The notes under the pieces: model-generated | Database searches by the model: none | Told to the model about the DNA's origin: nothing | Seen by the model: the letters and a program-made list of their open reading frames with translations, nothing else | NCBI GenBank assembly: GCA_026129905.1 | Contig: JAHCHE010000031.1 | Span: 23,702-87,701, forward strand | Source of the DNA: Bryobacteraceae bacterium | GTDB taxonomy: Bacteria; Acidobacteriota; Terriglobia; Bryobacterales; Bryobacteraceae | DNA length: 64,000 bases | Direction of reading: 5' to 3' | In this document: positions 1-8,904 of the stretch, one piece after another | Numbering within the stretch: the stretch's first letter is position 1 | Layout: every line of letters begins with the position of its first letter | Position numbers and translations under genes: made by a program

Positions 1-1
1 G

Positions 2-220
2 ACGTCGGGCGAGCTGCGCATCAGCAATTTTCTACTTTGGCAGATCGCCTATGCCGAACTGTACGTCACACCGACGCTGTGGCCGGATTTCCGGCGCGCG
101 GACCTGCTGCAAGCCGTGCTCGAGTATCAGAAACGCGAACGCCGGTTCGGCGGTCTCAACCTGCCGCGACCCGCGCCCGACCGCCACTTGATGGAGGCCG
201 TAGCCTTCCCGATGAAATGA
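2..220 (+). CDS. uppS: Isoprenyl (undecaprenyl) diphosphate synthase, C-terminal end
   Basis: Only the last 72 codons are in the window; the start lies upstream. The visible protein has the conserved C-terminal block of cis-prenyltransferases: [19 protein letters not shown], then a TPTLWPDF segment and a basic tail ending in an RRFGG-type motif. The family condenses isopentenyl diphosphate onto farnesyl diphosphate to make the C55 lipid carrier for cell-wall synthesis. The stop codon overlaps the next start (ATGA at 217-220), so it is translationally coupled to cdsA, the usual neighbour. Identification rests on the C-terminal motif and this neighbour. Confidence 0.86.
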   Translation, partial: TSGELRISNFLLWQIAYAELYVTPTLWPDFRRADLLQAVLEYQKRERRFGGLNLPRPAPDRHLMEAVAFPMK

Positions 221-984
221 AGCGCGTCCTCACGGCATTCGTCCTTGGCGCGCTTGCTTTGTATACCGTCCTGGCCGCACACCCGTTCCTCTTCATGGCG
301 GTGCTGGCCGTCTTTGCGCTCGGCTGCTATTACGAATACGCGAACCTCGTAGCGGCGCACGGCTACAACGCCGGCGGTCCGGTGGGCTACGCGGCCGGGC
401 TGGTTCTGTTGATCCTGCCGAATCCGAATTTCCTCCTGTTCACCGTCGTCGCCCTGCTGGGCCTGGCGTTGGCCATGCGAGGCGAAGACTTGAGCAAGGC
501 GCTGACGAACGCCGCCGCGCTGGCGTTGGGAGTGGCATACGTCTTCGGAGCGTGGAAATGCGCCCCGCTACTGCGCGAGGTGAGCCCCTACTGGCTGCTG
601 TTCGCGATGTCGGTGAACTGGATCGCGGACACGGCGGCGTTCGTGGCCGGCAAAACGCTCGGCAGGCACAAGCTGGCGCCCAAGCTGAGTCCAGGCAAGA
701 CGTGGGAAGGGGCTGCGGCTGGGGTGGCGGTGGCCGTCGTCTTCGGGATCGTTTTTCTGCGCATCTTCCTGCCGCACGTGTCCCCGATTGAAGCCTCGGC
801 GATCGCGGCGGTGGCGTGCGTCGCGGGGCAGGTTGGCGACCTGGCGGAGTCGGCGCTCAAGCGGGGGGCGGGCGTGAAGGACAGCGGCAACGTGCTGCCC
901 GGCCACGGCGGGCTGCTGGACCGGCTGGACAGCACGCTCTTCGCGCTGCCCGTGGTCTACGCCTGGGTCGTGCGGCCCTGGTAG
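217..984 (+). CDS. cdsA: Phosphatidate cytidylyltransferase (CDP-diglyceride synthase)
   Basis: This 255-residue integral membrane protein would convert phosphatidic acid and CTP to CDP-diacylglycerol, the branch point of phospholipid synthesis. Most of the protein is hydrophobic helices. The C-terminal family signature is complete at about residues 208-235: [14 protein letters not shown] followed by [13 protein letters not shown]. An open frame extends upstream to 37, but the ATG at 217 overlaps the uppS stop and starts a typical membrane segment, so it is chosen as the start. Length is normal for the family. Confidence 0.95.
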   Translation: MKRVLTAFVLGALALYTVLAAHPFLFMAVLAVFALGCYYEYANLVAAHGYNAGGPVGYAAGLVLLILPNPNFLLFTVVALLGLALAMRGEDLSKALTNAAALALGVAYVFGAWKCAPLLREVSPYWLLFAMSVNWIADTAAFVAGKTLGRHKLAPKLSPGKTWEGAAAGVAVAVVFGIVFLRIFLPHVSPIEASAIAAVACVAGQVGDLAESALKRGAGVKDSGNVLPGHGGLLDRLDSTLFALPVVYAWVVRPW

Positions 985-1056
985 GGCCGAAGGACGCCGT
1001 TCTTGGGCTGTTGTGCTCCGGCAGGGCCGGCGCGACAATCGAGGGAGAATTCCTCC

Positions 1057-2784
1057 ATGGAGAACATCCAGATCGCGCGCCTGCTATCGGAAACGGCCGA
1101 CCTGATGGAAATCGCCGCGGAAGACTCCTTTCGCGTGCGGAGCTATCGCAACGCGGCTTCGGCGGTTGAAAGCTGCGCCGAGCGCGTGGAGGACGTCGCA
1201 CGGAACCCCGAGCGCAAACTCACCGAGATTCCCTGCGTGGGTAAAGGACTGGCGGAAGTGATCCACGAAATTCTCGAGCGTGGCTCGTTCGATCGCCGGG
1301 ACAAGCTCCTGGAGAAGTATCCGCCGACCGCGCTAGAGCTGCTGAAGATTCAGGGGCTCGGGCCGAAGAGCATCGCGCTGCTGTTTGAGCATTACCGGGT
1401 CAGCACGATCGACGACCTGGAGCGGATCTGCCAGGAACAGAAGCTGCGGCTGCTGCCCCGGATGGGCGCGAAACTCGAGGAAAAGGTGCTGCGGTCGATC
1501 GCGCGCTACCGGCAGAGCGCCGGGCGCTTCCTGCTGAGCTTCGCGGACGGAGCGGCCAACGAGCTGAGCCTCTATCTGTCGGCCGGCGGGGGCCTCGACA
1601 AGATCACGCCCGCGGGCAGCCTGCGGCGGGGCAGGGAAACGGTGGGCGATCTGGACCTGCTGGTGACCGGGCCGAACGCCGGCGCGGCGCTTGAACGGTT
1701 CGTGAAGTTCCCTCGGGTGCAGGAAGTGCTGGGCCGGGGCGAAAACAAGGCAAGCGCCAGGGTCGGTCTCGAGAACCTCCAGGTGGACGTCCGGGCTCTG
1801 CCGCCGGAGAGCTACGGCGCGGCGATGCAGTATTTTACCGGCAGCAAGGAGCACAACATCGCACTGCGGAGCCGCGCGTTGCGGATGGGCCTGACGCTGA
1901 ACGAATACGGGCTCGACCGGCTGGAGGGCGGCGAGCGCGTGGCCGGCGCGACCGAGGAGGAGATCTACGAGCGGCTCGGCCTGGTCTGGATTCCGCCGGA
2001 GTTGCGCGAGAACCAGGGGGAAATCGAAGCGGCCGCGGAGAACCGGTTGCCTGAATTGGTGGACGAGCGCCAGATCCGCGGGGACGTGCACATGCACACC
2101 ACGGAAACCGACGGCCGGGCGAGCCTGGAAGAGATGGCCCTGGCAGCGAAGGCCAAGGGATACGAATATGTCGCCATCACGGACCACTCGAAAGCGCTGG
2201 CGATGGCGAACGGACTGGATGAGGCGCGGACGATCGCGTTTGCGAAACGGGTGAGAGCGATCAACGCCAACGGGCTGGGAATCCGCGTGTTCTCGGGGAT
2301 CGAGTGCGATATCCGGCGGGACGGCTCGATGGACCTGGCCGACGAGGCTTTGGCCGAACTGGACGTCGTGATCGGCAGCGTGCACGGGTACATGAACCTG
2401 GAGGCGTCCGAGATGACGGATCGCTTGCTGCGCGCGCTGGAGTGCCCGTACCTCCACATCCTCGGGCATCCTACCGGGCGCATCCTGCTCCACCGCGAGG
2501 GCTGCCCGTTTGACTTCGAGCGCGTGGCGCAGGAAGCGGCGCGACGCGGCGTCTGCCTGGAGATCAACGCCAGCCCGGAGCGGCTAGACCTTTACTCGCC
2601 GCTGCTGCGCACCGCGAAAGCCAAGGGCGCGCGCTTTACCATCTCCACCGACGCGCACCATCCGAAGCACCTGGCGAACATGCGGTGGGGCGTGCTGATG
2701 GCGCGGCGGGGGTGGCTGGGTCCGTCCGACATCCTCAACACGCAGCCGGCGGAAACGTTCCTGGGGTCGCTGAGGAGGAAATGA
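1057..2784 (+). CDS. polX: DNA polymerase/3'-5' exonuclease PolX
   Basis: The 575-residue protein is a bacterial family X DNA polymerase fused to a PHP phosphoesterase, involved in base-excision and gap repair. The N-terminal helical part (SFRVRSYRNAA) and two helix-hairpin-helix motifs come first. The nucleotidyltransferase core follows, with GSLRRGRETVGDLDLLV holding the paired metal-binding aspartates at about residue 200. From about residue 340 the PHP domain shows GDVHMHTTETDGR, ITDHS, ILGHPTGR and STDAHHP, which are metal ligands of the exonuclease. The ATG at 1057 is chosen over one at 1003 because a purine-rich Shine-Dalgarno (gagggag, 1041-1047) precedes it and the family starts with this helix. 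Confidence 0.95.
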   Translation: MENIQIARLLSETADLMEIAAEDSFRVRSYRNAASAVESCAERVEDVARNPERKLTEIPCVGKGLAEVIHEILERGSFDRRDKLLEKYPPTALELLKIQGLGPKSIALLFEHYRVSTIDDLERICQEQKLRLLPRMGAKLEEKVLRSIARYRQSAGRFLLSFADGAANELSLYLSAGGGLDKITPAGSLRRGRETVGDLDLLVTGPNAGAALERFVKFPRVQEVLGRGENKASARVGLENLQVDVRALPPESYGAAMQYFTGSKEHNIALRSRALRMGLTLNEYGLDRLEGGERVAGATEEEIYERLGLVWIPPELRENQGEIEAAAENRLPELVDERQIRGDVHMHTTETDGRASLEEMALAAKAKGYEYVAITDHSKALAMANGLDEARTIAFAKRVRAINANGLGIRVFSGIECDIRRDGSMDLADEALAELDVVIGSVHGYMNLEASEMTDRLLRALECPYLHILGHPTGRILLHREGCPFDFERVAQEAARRGVCLEINASPERLDLYSPLLRTAKAKGARFTISTDAHHPKHLANMRWGVLMARRGWLGPSDILNTQPAETFLGSLRRK

Positions 2785-2855
2785 CGGACGCCGCCGAAGG
2801 GACAGGCAACTCCGGCGAAACCTTTCCGATTTCGTAACGTAAGAGATAGGAGATT

Positions 2856-4208
2856 ATGACCAAGCTAGGACTGTGCCTGACGGCGTTGTGTTTGTGCCTT
2901 CCGCTGGTTGCCGCGGATATGAAGATTCCCATCGAGAAATACAAACTGAAGAATGGCTTGCGGGTGATCCTGTCGCAGGACCGGTCCGCCCCGGTGGCGG
3001 CGGTCTACCTGATTTACGGGGTGGGCGCGCGGTCGGAGGAGAAGGGCCGGACGGGCTTCGCGCACCTGTTCGAGCACATGATGTTCCAGGGCTCGACGAA
3101 CGCGCCGAAGGGATTCCATTTCGCCACCGTCGAGGCCAACGGAGGTTATCTCAACGGCTCCACCCACGCGGACTACACCGATTACTTCGAGGTGCTCCCG
3201 TCCAACAAGCTGCCGGTTGCATTGTGGCTGGAAGCGGATCGCATGCGGGGGCTGGCCATCACCGAGGAGAACCTCTCGAACCAGAAAGAAGCGGTGAAGG
3301 AGGAGCGCCGGCTGCGGATGGACAACCAGCCGTACGTGGCCGCCATCGTGGACAAATGGCCGGAGGTCGCGTTCCGGAACTGGAGCAACAGCCACTCGAT
3401 CATCGGCTCGTTCGAAGATCTGGATGCGGCCACCGTGGAGGACGTCTCCAAGTTCTTCAAGACGTACTACGCGCCGAACAACGCCGTGCTGGCGATCGTC
3501 GGCGATATCGATCCGGCGGAGGTGAAGAAGCTGATCGACTCGTACTTCTCCGATATCGAGGCCCAGCCCCAGCCGAAGAAGCCGGACCTGGCCGAGCCGA
3601 CGCCGGAAAAGGAGCGCGCCGAGAGGTTCAATGATCCGCACGCCGCCGTGCCCGCGGTAATCGTCGGCTACCGCGGTCCGGTGCGCCGTTCGCCGGACTA
3701 TTACGCGCTGTCGATGCTGGACGTGGTGCTTACGGGCGGCGACAGCTCGCGTTTCCAGCAGAACCTGGTGAAAGGCAAACAAAGCGTCATCGAGTACGAA
3801 TCGAACCTCGGCTGGCCGTTCGGGCAGGCGTCGGACTACGTCGAGCCGGGAATGTACGCCATGTTCATGGTTCATAATCCGCAGTTCACCGGGCGGCAGA
3901 TCGTGGATCAGATCAATGAGGAACTCGCTTCGATCCAGAGGGACGGGGTGCCGGAGAAGGAACTCGAGCGGGCGCGGACGTTTCTGCGGTCGAGCCACAT
4001 CCGGCGGATGGAGAGCGCGATCAGCCGGGCGACGCTGCTCGGTCAGTATGAAGTTCTGGACGGGGACGCGGAGGCCTTAAACGCCGAACTGGACAAGTTT
4101 CTGGCCGTCACGGCGGAACAGATTCAGGCGGCGGCGAAGAAGTACTGCCAGCCGAACCTGCGGGCGGTGCTGGAGGTCGTTCCGGCGCAGAACGAGGAGG
4201 AGAAATGA
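2856..4208 (+). CDS. M16 family zinc peptidase, catalytic subunit, secreted
   Basis: The 450-residue protein begins with a signal peptide (about residues 1-20, cleaved near LVAAD). It carries the inverted zinc motif HLFEH at residues 70-74, with the distal glutamate of the NQKEAVKEE block near residue 149, as in pitrilysin and processing-peptidase-type M16B enzymes. A second, non-catalytic M16 half follows (R and Y segments near VVLTGGDSSRF). A strong ribosome binding site (aggag) precedes the ATG. The gene overlaps the next M16 gene by 4 bases; paired genes of this kind usually form a heterodimer of an active and an inactive subunit in the periplasm. The substrate is unknown. Confidence 0.93.
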   Translation: MTKLGLCLTALCLCLPLVAADMKIPIEKYKLKNGLRVILSQDRSAPVAAVYLIYGVGARSEEKGRTGFAHLFEHMMFQGSTNAPKGFHFATVEANGGYLNGSTHADYTDYFEVLPSNKLPVALWLEADRMRGLAITEENLSNQKEAVKEERRLRMDNQPYVAAIVDKWPEVAFRNWSNSHSIIGSFEDLDAATVEDVSKFFKTYYAPNNAVLAIVGDIDPAEVKKLIDSYFSDIEAQPQPKKPDLAEPTPEKERAERFNDPHAAVPAVIVGYRGPVRRSPDYYALSMLDVVLTGGDSSRFQQNLVKGKQSVIEYESNLGWPFGQASDYVEPGMYAMFMVHNPQFTGRQIVDQINEELASIQRDGVPEKELERARTFLRSSHIRRMESAISRATLLGQYEVLDGDAEALNAELDKFLAVTAEQIQAAAKKYCQPNLRAVLEVVPAQNEEEK

Positions 4209-5605
4209 ACGCTAGAATACTCTCAGCAGCGCTGGCCGCTTCATCCCTGATGGCGCAATCCGTGGACCGAACCAAACCCCCGCAGACCTCGCCGCTGGCC
4301 CCATTCCAGCTTCCGCCTGTTCACGAGACGACGCTCGGCAACGGGCTGAGGGTCGTGCTGGTACACGACGGGCGCTTTCCCATCGTGAATGTCCGCATGG
4401 GTTTTGAGGCGGGCTCGAAGTTCGAGCCGGCGGAACTGGCGGGCCTTTCCGAGATGGTGGCGGAGTTGTTGAAGGAGGGCGCCGCGGGAAAGACGTCGCG
4501 GCAGATCGCCGAGCAGCTTGCCGATATCGGCGGGTCGCTGAACGCCGCGTCGGGTTCGGACGCCATCATGGTTTCCGGATACGCCCTCAGCGAGTATTCC
4601 GACAAGCTGCTGGACCTGCTGGCCGGCATGGTCCGGAGCGCGAGCTTCCCGGAAGAGGAGATCGCGCTGCGCAAGCAGAACCGAAAGCAGGAACTAGCGC
4701 ACCAGCGCTCGCAGCCGGGCACTCTGGCGGACGAGAAGCTGCTGCAAACGGTCTTCCGGAGCCATCCTTATTCGCGCATGCTTCCGACGGTCGAGTCGAT
4801 CGATCGGATGAAGCGGGAGGATCTGATCGCGTTTCGCGAGCGTTTCCTGACGCCGAATAACGGAGTCCTGGTGCTGGTGGGTCCGGTCGGCGACGGCAAG
4901 GCGATTCTGGGCGAGATCGAATCGAAGTTCGGCAAATGGGAGAAGAAGGCGCCGCCGAAGCTCGCGGTGGGCGAGATTCCGCCGCCGGCGCGGTCGTTGA
5001 CGCTGGTGGATCGGCCGGGGTCCGTGCAAGCCGATTTCCGAGCCGGCAGGACAGCGGTCGATCGCACGCACGCCGACTACTTTCCGATGGTGATGGCGAA
5101 CACGATTTTCGGTTCGGGCACCAGTTCGCGGATGTTCGTGAAGATCCGCGAGGAGAAGGGCTTTGCCTACGATGCGCGGAGTTCGCTCGAGCCGCACAAG
5201 ACATCGGGCCTGTTCACGGCGGTGACGCAAGTGCGCAACGAGGTGGTGGAGGCGGCGCTGGACGCGGTGCTGGCGGAGTTGCGGCTGATGGGGGCCGAGC
5301 CGGTGAGCGCGATCGAACTCGAGGCGGCCAAGAACTTCCGCAACGGCCAGTTCGCGCTCAGCCTGGAAACTCCGGCGGGTCTCGCCTCGCAGTTGGCGAG
5401 CCTGAAGATCAATGGGCTGCCGAATGAATACCTGGAGAAATACACCACGCGGGTGCGCGCCGTGACGCCGGAGCAGGTGCAGGCGGCAGGCGCCAAGTAC
5501 ATGAATCCGGAAGCGCTCTCGCTGGTGGTGGTGGGCGACGCCGAGACGATCAGAGGTTCGCTCAAGAAATTCGGCGACGCCCAAATCGAGAAGGCGAAGC
5601 CGTGA
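4205..5605 (+). CDS. M16 family peptidase-like protein, inactive partner
   Basis: The 466-residue protein has a short signal peptide (ending near MAQS) and the M16 fold. Where the HxxEH zinc motif should be, it reads LAGLSEMVAELL, so the metal ligands are missing and it is probably non-catalytic. The C-terminal half keeps the substrate-contact block with EEKGFAYDARSS. It overlaps the active M16 gene by 4 bases (ATGA), which fits a heterodimeric peptidase in which this subunit shapes the chamber. It in turn overlaps the Nudix gene by 4 bases, giving a tight three-gene run. Confidence 0.9.
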   Translation: MNARILSAALAASSLMAQSVDRTKPPQTSPLAPFQLPPVHETTLGNGLRVVLVHDGRFPIVNVRMGFEAGSKFEPAELAGLSEMVAELLKEGAAGKTSRQIAEQLADIGGSLNAASGSDAIMVSGYALSEYSDKLLDLLAGMVRSASFPEEEIALRKQNRKQELAHQRSQPGTLADEKLLQTVFRSHPYSRMLPTVESIDRMKREDLIAFRERFLTPNNGVLVLVGPVGDGKAILGEIESKFGKWEKKAPPKLAVGEIPPPARSLTLVDRPGSVQADFRAGRTAVDRTHADYFPMVMANTIFGSGTSSRMFVKIREEKGFAYDARSSLEPHKTSGLFTAVTQVRNEVVEAALDAVLAELRLMGAEPVSAIELEAAKNFRNGQFALSLETPAGLASQLASLKINGLPNEYLEKYTTRVRAVTPEQVQAAGAKYMNPEALSLVVVGDAETIRGSLKKFGDAQIEKAKP

Positions 5606-6129
5606 CCGTAACGTCGTCCAAGGAGGCGTATGCGAGCCCCATCTTCCGGGTGACGGAGGATCGGGCCGTGGCGCCGGACGGCTTCGAGATCCGGCGGGCC
5701 GTCGTGCGGCACGGCGGCAGCGCGGTGATGCTGGCCGTGGACGACGAGGGCCGTATTCTGCTGGTGCGGCAGTTCCGGCTCCCGGCGCAGGACTATCTCT
5801 GGGAGCTGCCGGCCGGCAGACTGGACGAGGGAGAAACGCCGCTCGATACGGCCAGGCGGGAACTGGTGGAAGAGACCGGTTACCGCGCCCGGCAGTGGAC
5901 GGAACTGGTTTCGTTTTTCGCCTCGCCAGGGTACGTGTCGGAGAAGATGACGGTGTTCGTGGCGAGGGAACTGGAAGCCGGCGAGGCAACGCCGATGGAC
6001 GACGAGCGGATCGAGCGCCGCTGGTTCACGCTGGATGAACTGGATCAGTGGCGGCGAAGCGGCAACATCGTGGACGGCAAAACGCTGGTTGGCCTGCTGA
6101 CGTACAAGGAACTGCTGGCCGGCGAGTGA
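5602..6129 (+). CDS. Nudix hydrolase, ADP-ribose pyrophosphatase type
   Basis: The 175-residue protein has a complete Nudix box: GRLDEGETPLDTARRELVEE followed by TGY, at about residues 72-94. The segment before it (VRQFRLPAQDYLWELPAG) and the downstream aromatic block resemble ADP-ribose/ADP-sugar pyrophosphatases, which hydrolyse ADP-ribose to AMP and ribose 5-phosphate. The start is GTG at 5602, overlapping the stop of the preceding M16 gene (GTGA), so the two are translationally coupled. Exact substrate cannot be read from the sequence. Confidence 0.92.
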   Translation: MTVTSSKEAYASPIFRVTEDRAVAPDGFEIRRAVVRHGGSAVMLAVDDEGRILLVRQFRLPAQDYLWELPAGRLDEGETPLDTARRELVEETGYRARQWTELVSFFASPGYVSEKMTVFVARELEAGEATPMDDERIERRWFTLDELDQWRRSGNIVDGKTLVGLLTYKELLAGE

Positions 6130-6162
6130 CGGCCCGGCGCGGGCGATCCCGTAGCCTGGCTC

Positions 6163-7191
6163 TCAGGTTGCGGGAGGCCGTTGGGCGCGGTTTGCCGGCC
6201 GACTGCGGCGTCCGTCCTGGCCAGGCGGATCGGCGGCGGGTCGCACTGCCGTGGCGTCGGTCTCCAGGCCGAGGTTTGGCGGGTCGATCCTCTTCCAGGC
6301 GGTGTCCGGCCCATCCTGTCTCAGAATCCCGAACGGTCCGACGGCCCAAACCGAGCCTTCGACCGAGATGAGCCGCTCGAGGAAGGGCCACCCACCGAGC
6401 CCCACGGGACGCCAGGCGTCGCCTCCGTCCTCCGAGACGAGAAGATCTTCTTCGGAGGCGATCCAGCCGCGGCCGGAATCGTCAAAGCGCACCGACGTTA
6501 GCGTACTTCTCACCGGGACCGGCGTCGCTTGCCACGTTGCGCCGCCGTCCCGCGTCCTCAGCAAGTGCCCGAGAAAGCCAACGGCCCAGCCGTTGTCGGG
6601 GTCGCGAAAACGTACGGCGTAGAGAGACCATTTGGCCGCCGGGGACCGGATCTGCTCCCAGCGGCGGCCCCCGTCGGAGGTTCGCAGTATCGCGCCATTC
6701 CAACCCACCGCCCAGCCGAGGTTCCGATCCAGGAAGAAGATGTCTTCCAGGGGCACGGAAGCGCCTGTTGCCTGACTGTTCCAGCTCCTCCCGCCGTCGC
6801 CTGAATGCAGAACCACGCCGCCGTAGCCGGTGATCCAACCGGACTCGCCAACGAAGTAAAGGCTGCGCAGATCCTCCTGCGTCGGCAGCGAGACCACCTG
6901 CCAGGAGCTGCCTCCATCGGCGGTGGCCAGGAGCGCGCCGCGATCGCCGGCGGCGAATCCATTGTCCGCATCGAGGAAATACAGCGCGCGAACGCGCACT
7001 CCGGACGGCAAGCGCGACTCGATCCAGGTTGCGCCCCGGTCGTCGCTTCGCAGCAATCGCTCGCGCTCGCACAGCAGCCAGACCCTGCCTTTGGCCGAAG
7101 CCGCGTCCATAATGCGGCAGGCGCCGTCGTCCAGCGCCGCCGCCGGCGGGGCGGCCGCGATTGCCATTGTCAACAGGAGCAGGAACGCCAT
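6163..7191 (-). CDS. Ycf48-like / BNR-repeat secreted beta-propeller protein
   Basis: The 342-residue protein starts with a signal peptide (MAFLLLLTMAIAAAPPAAA). Repeated units of the form RSDDRGATW, ATADGGSSWQV, HSGDGGRSWN, RTSDGGRRWEQ, RTRDGGATWQ and VSEDGGDAWR are spaced about 42 residues apart, as in the seven-bladed propeller of the photosystem II assembly factor Ycf48. In non-phototrophs these proteins are exported and of unknown role. An upstream ATG at 7257 exists, but the ATG at 7191 follows a gagga Shine-Dalgarno and begins directly with the signal peptide. The C-terminus after about residue 300 is low in structure. It lies downstream of the dnaJ-like gene in the same direction. Confidence 0.85.
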   Translation of the reverse strand: MAFLLLLTMAIAAAPPAAALDDGACRIMDAASAKGRVWLLCERERLLRSDDRGATWIESRLPSGVRVRALYFLDADNGFAAGDRGALLATADGGSSWQVVSLPTQEDLRSLYFVGESGWITGYGGVVLHSGDGGRSWNSQATGASVPLEDIFFLDRNLGWAVGWNGAILRTSDGGRRWEQIRSPAAKWSLYAVRFRDPDNGWAVGFLGHLLRTRDGGATWQATPVPVRSTLTSVRFDDSGRGWIASEEDLLVSEDGGDAWRPVGLGGWPFLERLISVEGSVWAVGPFGILRQDGPDTAWKRIDPPNLGLETDATAVRPAADPPGQDGRRSRPANRAQRPPAT

Positions 7192-7272
7192 CGGATTCCT
7201 CGCGCGGAACGATTTCGATACTCGCGAAGCGCTCCGGTTTTTGCCCCAGCGGCTCATTTCGACGTTGAGCGC

Positions 7273-7682
7273 TTAGAATGCGCGCCGGCGCACAGGACCG
7301 GGCCGGATGTCGAAGCTTTCCTCGAGCGCGCGCCAAAGCTCCTCGAACATTTGGTCCATCAGCGAAACCGCGCCCAAGGGGTCGTACGCCGAATACAGCG
7401 GTTCCACCGCGGCTCGCCGAGGGGCGCGCGGCTGCCGGCCAAACAGCGGCTCAATGGGAGTCGGGGCCGGACGGCGCTGGCGGCCCAGTTCATGGTCGTA
7501 CGAGCGCCGGCGAAATCGGGATCGCCCAGCGTTGCGTAGGCTTCGACCAAACGGCGGAATTTCTCGGGGCTGGACCCCGCGCCCGCATCGGGGTGGAAGC
7601 GGCGAGCAAGCATCCGGAACGCTGTGCGAATGGCTCGATCGTCGGCATCCATCGGGATGCCAAGAATCTCGTAGTAGGTCAC
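7273..7682 (-). pseudogene. DnaJ-domain protein, frameshifted
   Basis: The first 50 codons from ATG 7682 encode a J domain: MTYYEILGIPMDADD, then AFRMLARRFHPDAG with the essential HPD, then KFRRLVEAYATLGDP. At about 7513-7515 the frame is lost. The next J-domain element, SYDHELG, which normally follows as YDxELG, is found one frame over and reads on to a sensible C-terminus (DQMFEELWRALEESFDIRP) ending at 7273. Adding one T to the three-T run (AAA at 7513-7515 on +) would restore one 135-residue protein. It could be a pseudogene or a homopolymer assembly error. The role would be co-chaperone-like; no zinc-finger region is present. Confidence 0.8.
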
Positions 7683-7758
7683 TTCGGGTACCCTGACAAT
7701 TCCAATTTAGCCGATTCGGCTTGCGGTTTGAACACAATGTCGTTCGTTAGACTCGGCG

Positions 7759-8247
7759 CTACGCAAGCAACCTTGGGTGGCATCGAATGCCTTTGGGCGC
7801 CGATGTACGGACCGTTGCGAACTCCCGGTGCCGTTGGTTGATCAGGATGTTCCGCTCAAGGCCCGGAGCTACCAGAGATGGAACCAGGAGGGCCAGTGAG
7901 CGCGCCTCATCGTACCAGGCGTCGCCGTAAAGCTGGCTTGCGGTTCTGTCGTCGGAATCCCATCCGGGCAGGTCGCCCGCTTTCACTTCCTCGACGGAAG
8001 CGCCGGCGGGGATCTCGATCCGTACGTATACCAAGGTCCCAGGGATCTTCAGGCTATTCAGTTGAGCGGCTTTTTCGAGCAGCGCGCCGGCGTAGTGCTC
8101 GGCGGCATAGATGACGAACCGGCCCCGGGAATTCCAGCGGGCCGTATCGCTGATGGCCGCGCCGCCGCCATCGAGAAGCGGGTGGGCCGGCGAGCCGATA
8201 CGGTAGGCCGCCAGGGCATCCTCAGAGTGGAAGACCGTGCTCGACAT
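7759..8247 (-). CDS. RES-domain toxin
   Basis: The 162-residue protein matches the RES family, toxins that deplete NAD+ by phosphorolysis or hydrolysis. The N-terminal core is YRIGSPAHPLLDGGGA followed by ARWNSRGRFVIYAAEHYAGA and LLEKAAQ; the conserved arginine, tyrosine and glutamates are Arg37, Tyr47, Glu50 and Glu58. The C-terminal NILINQRHREFATV block is also typical. It overlaps the upstream antitoxin gene by 26 bases, so toxin translation is probably coupled to antitoxin translation. Length is normal and no key residue is visibly missing, so the toxin is likely functional. Confidence 0.9.
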   Translation of the reverse strand: MSSTVFHSEDALAAYRIGSPAHPLLDGGGAAISDTARWNSRGRFVIYAAEHYAGALLEKAAQLNSLKIPGTLVYVRIEIPAGASVEEVKAGDLPGWDSDDRTASQLYGDAWYDEARSLALLVPSLVAPGLERNILINQRHREFATVRTSAPKGIRCHPRLLA

Positions 8248-8653
8248 CCTGCAGCATGCCCTCTACGCGGCGGGCGCCAATCTCCGTTCGAGCGACGTCC
8301 AGGGGCGCTTCGCCGTCCAGCAGCGGGTGCGGCCGATTCAGAAACGCGCGCGCTTCCTCTGAGGATCCCCACAGGGCCTCGGCGAATGCGATCACGCGCG
8401 CCAGTCGCTCGGTACGAGCGCTTTCTTCCGCCGAGAGGCGCCTGCGCCTCTTAAACGTGGCGGGAGGAACCACGCTGTAAACAAATCGGTTGGCCGCGGT
8501 CTTCGGTTCGATCACCCTCTCGGCTACAGCCCGCAACGAGCGTTTCGGAAGACCGGCGCGAACCAGCCGGTCGAGATCGCTCCAGGTTTGCACTCGGCCC
8601 CGAAGGACGGACCGTCCTCCGAGCACTTCTGCGACGCGCTCAACGATTTCCAT
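8222..8653 (-). CDS. Xre/MbcA/ParS-type antitoxin (DUF2384)
   Basis: The 143-residue protein is the first gene of the pair with the RES toxin. An N-terminal helical DNA-binding-like part (VQTWSDLDRLVRAGLPKRSL) is followed from about residue 72 by the MbcA/ParS toxin-binding domain: LSAEESARTERLARVIAFAE, LWGSSEEARAFLNRPHPLL and DVARTEIGARRVEGML. Such antitoxins insert their C-terminus into the RES active site and repress their own operon. A 20-bp tandem repeat at 8753-8792, about 100 bases upstream of the start, is a candidate operator. Confidence 0.9.
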   Translation of the reverse strand: MEIVERVAEVLGGRSVLRGRVQTWSDLDRLVRAGLPKRSLRAVAERVIEPKTAANRFVYSVVPPATFKRRRRLSAEESARTERLARVIAFAEALWGSSEEARAFLNRPHPLLDGEAPLDVARTEIGARRVEGMLQDVEHGLPL

Positions 8654-8752
8654 CTGGCAGGCCTCCTGGTATCAATTGAGCCACTCATTCAAGGTATCAG
8701 AGAGCGAGGCGCGTGCCCCGATACGCCTGGTCCTACCGCTGCCTGCATCCAC

Positions 8753-8792
8753 TCTGATGGTTTGTCCACACGTCTGATGGTTTGTCCACACG
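8753..8792. repeat. Perfect tandem repeat, 2 x 20 bp
   Basis: TCTGATGGTTTGTCCACACG occurs twice head to tail (8753-8772 and 8773-8792) without mismatch. It lies in the 250-bp gap between the RES/Xre module (start 8653, reading away) and the beta-barrel gene that ends at 8905. The position suits an operator for the autoregulating antitoxin, but a relic of an insertion event is equally possible. Confidence 0.85.
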
Positions 8793-8904
8793 ACGAAAGT
8801 TTTGGCGGCCTGTATTTTGGTCGGATTTCCCGCCGGTAGTCGCCACATCGCGGCCAACAAAACGTGCGCGAAGCTAAGACGCGTTGCCCTGGTCGCCCAA
8901 TCCG

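Noticed and set aside
7498..7530. Programmed frameshift in the dnaJ-like gene
   Set aside because: No X-XXY-YYZ slippery site or downstream structure; a simple indel explains it better.
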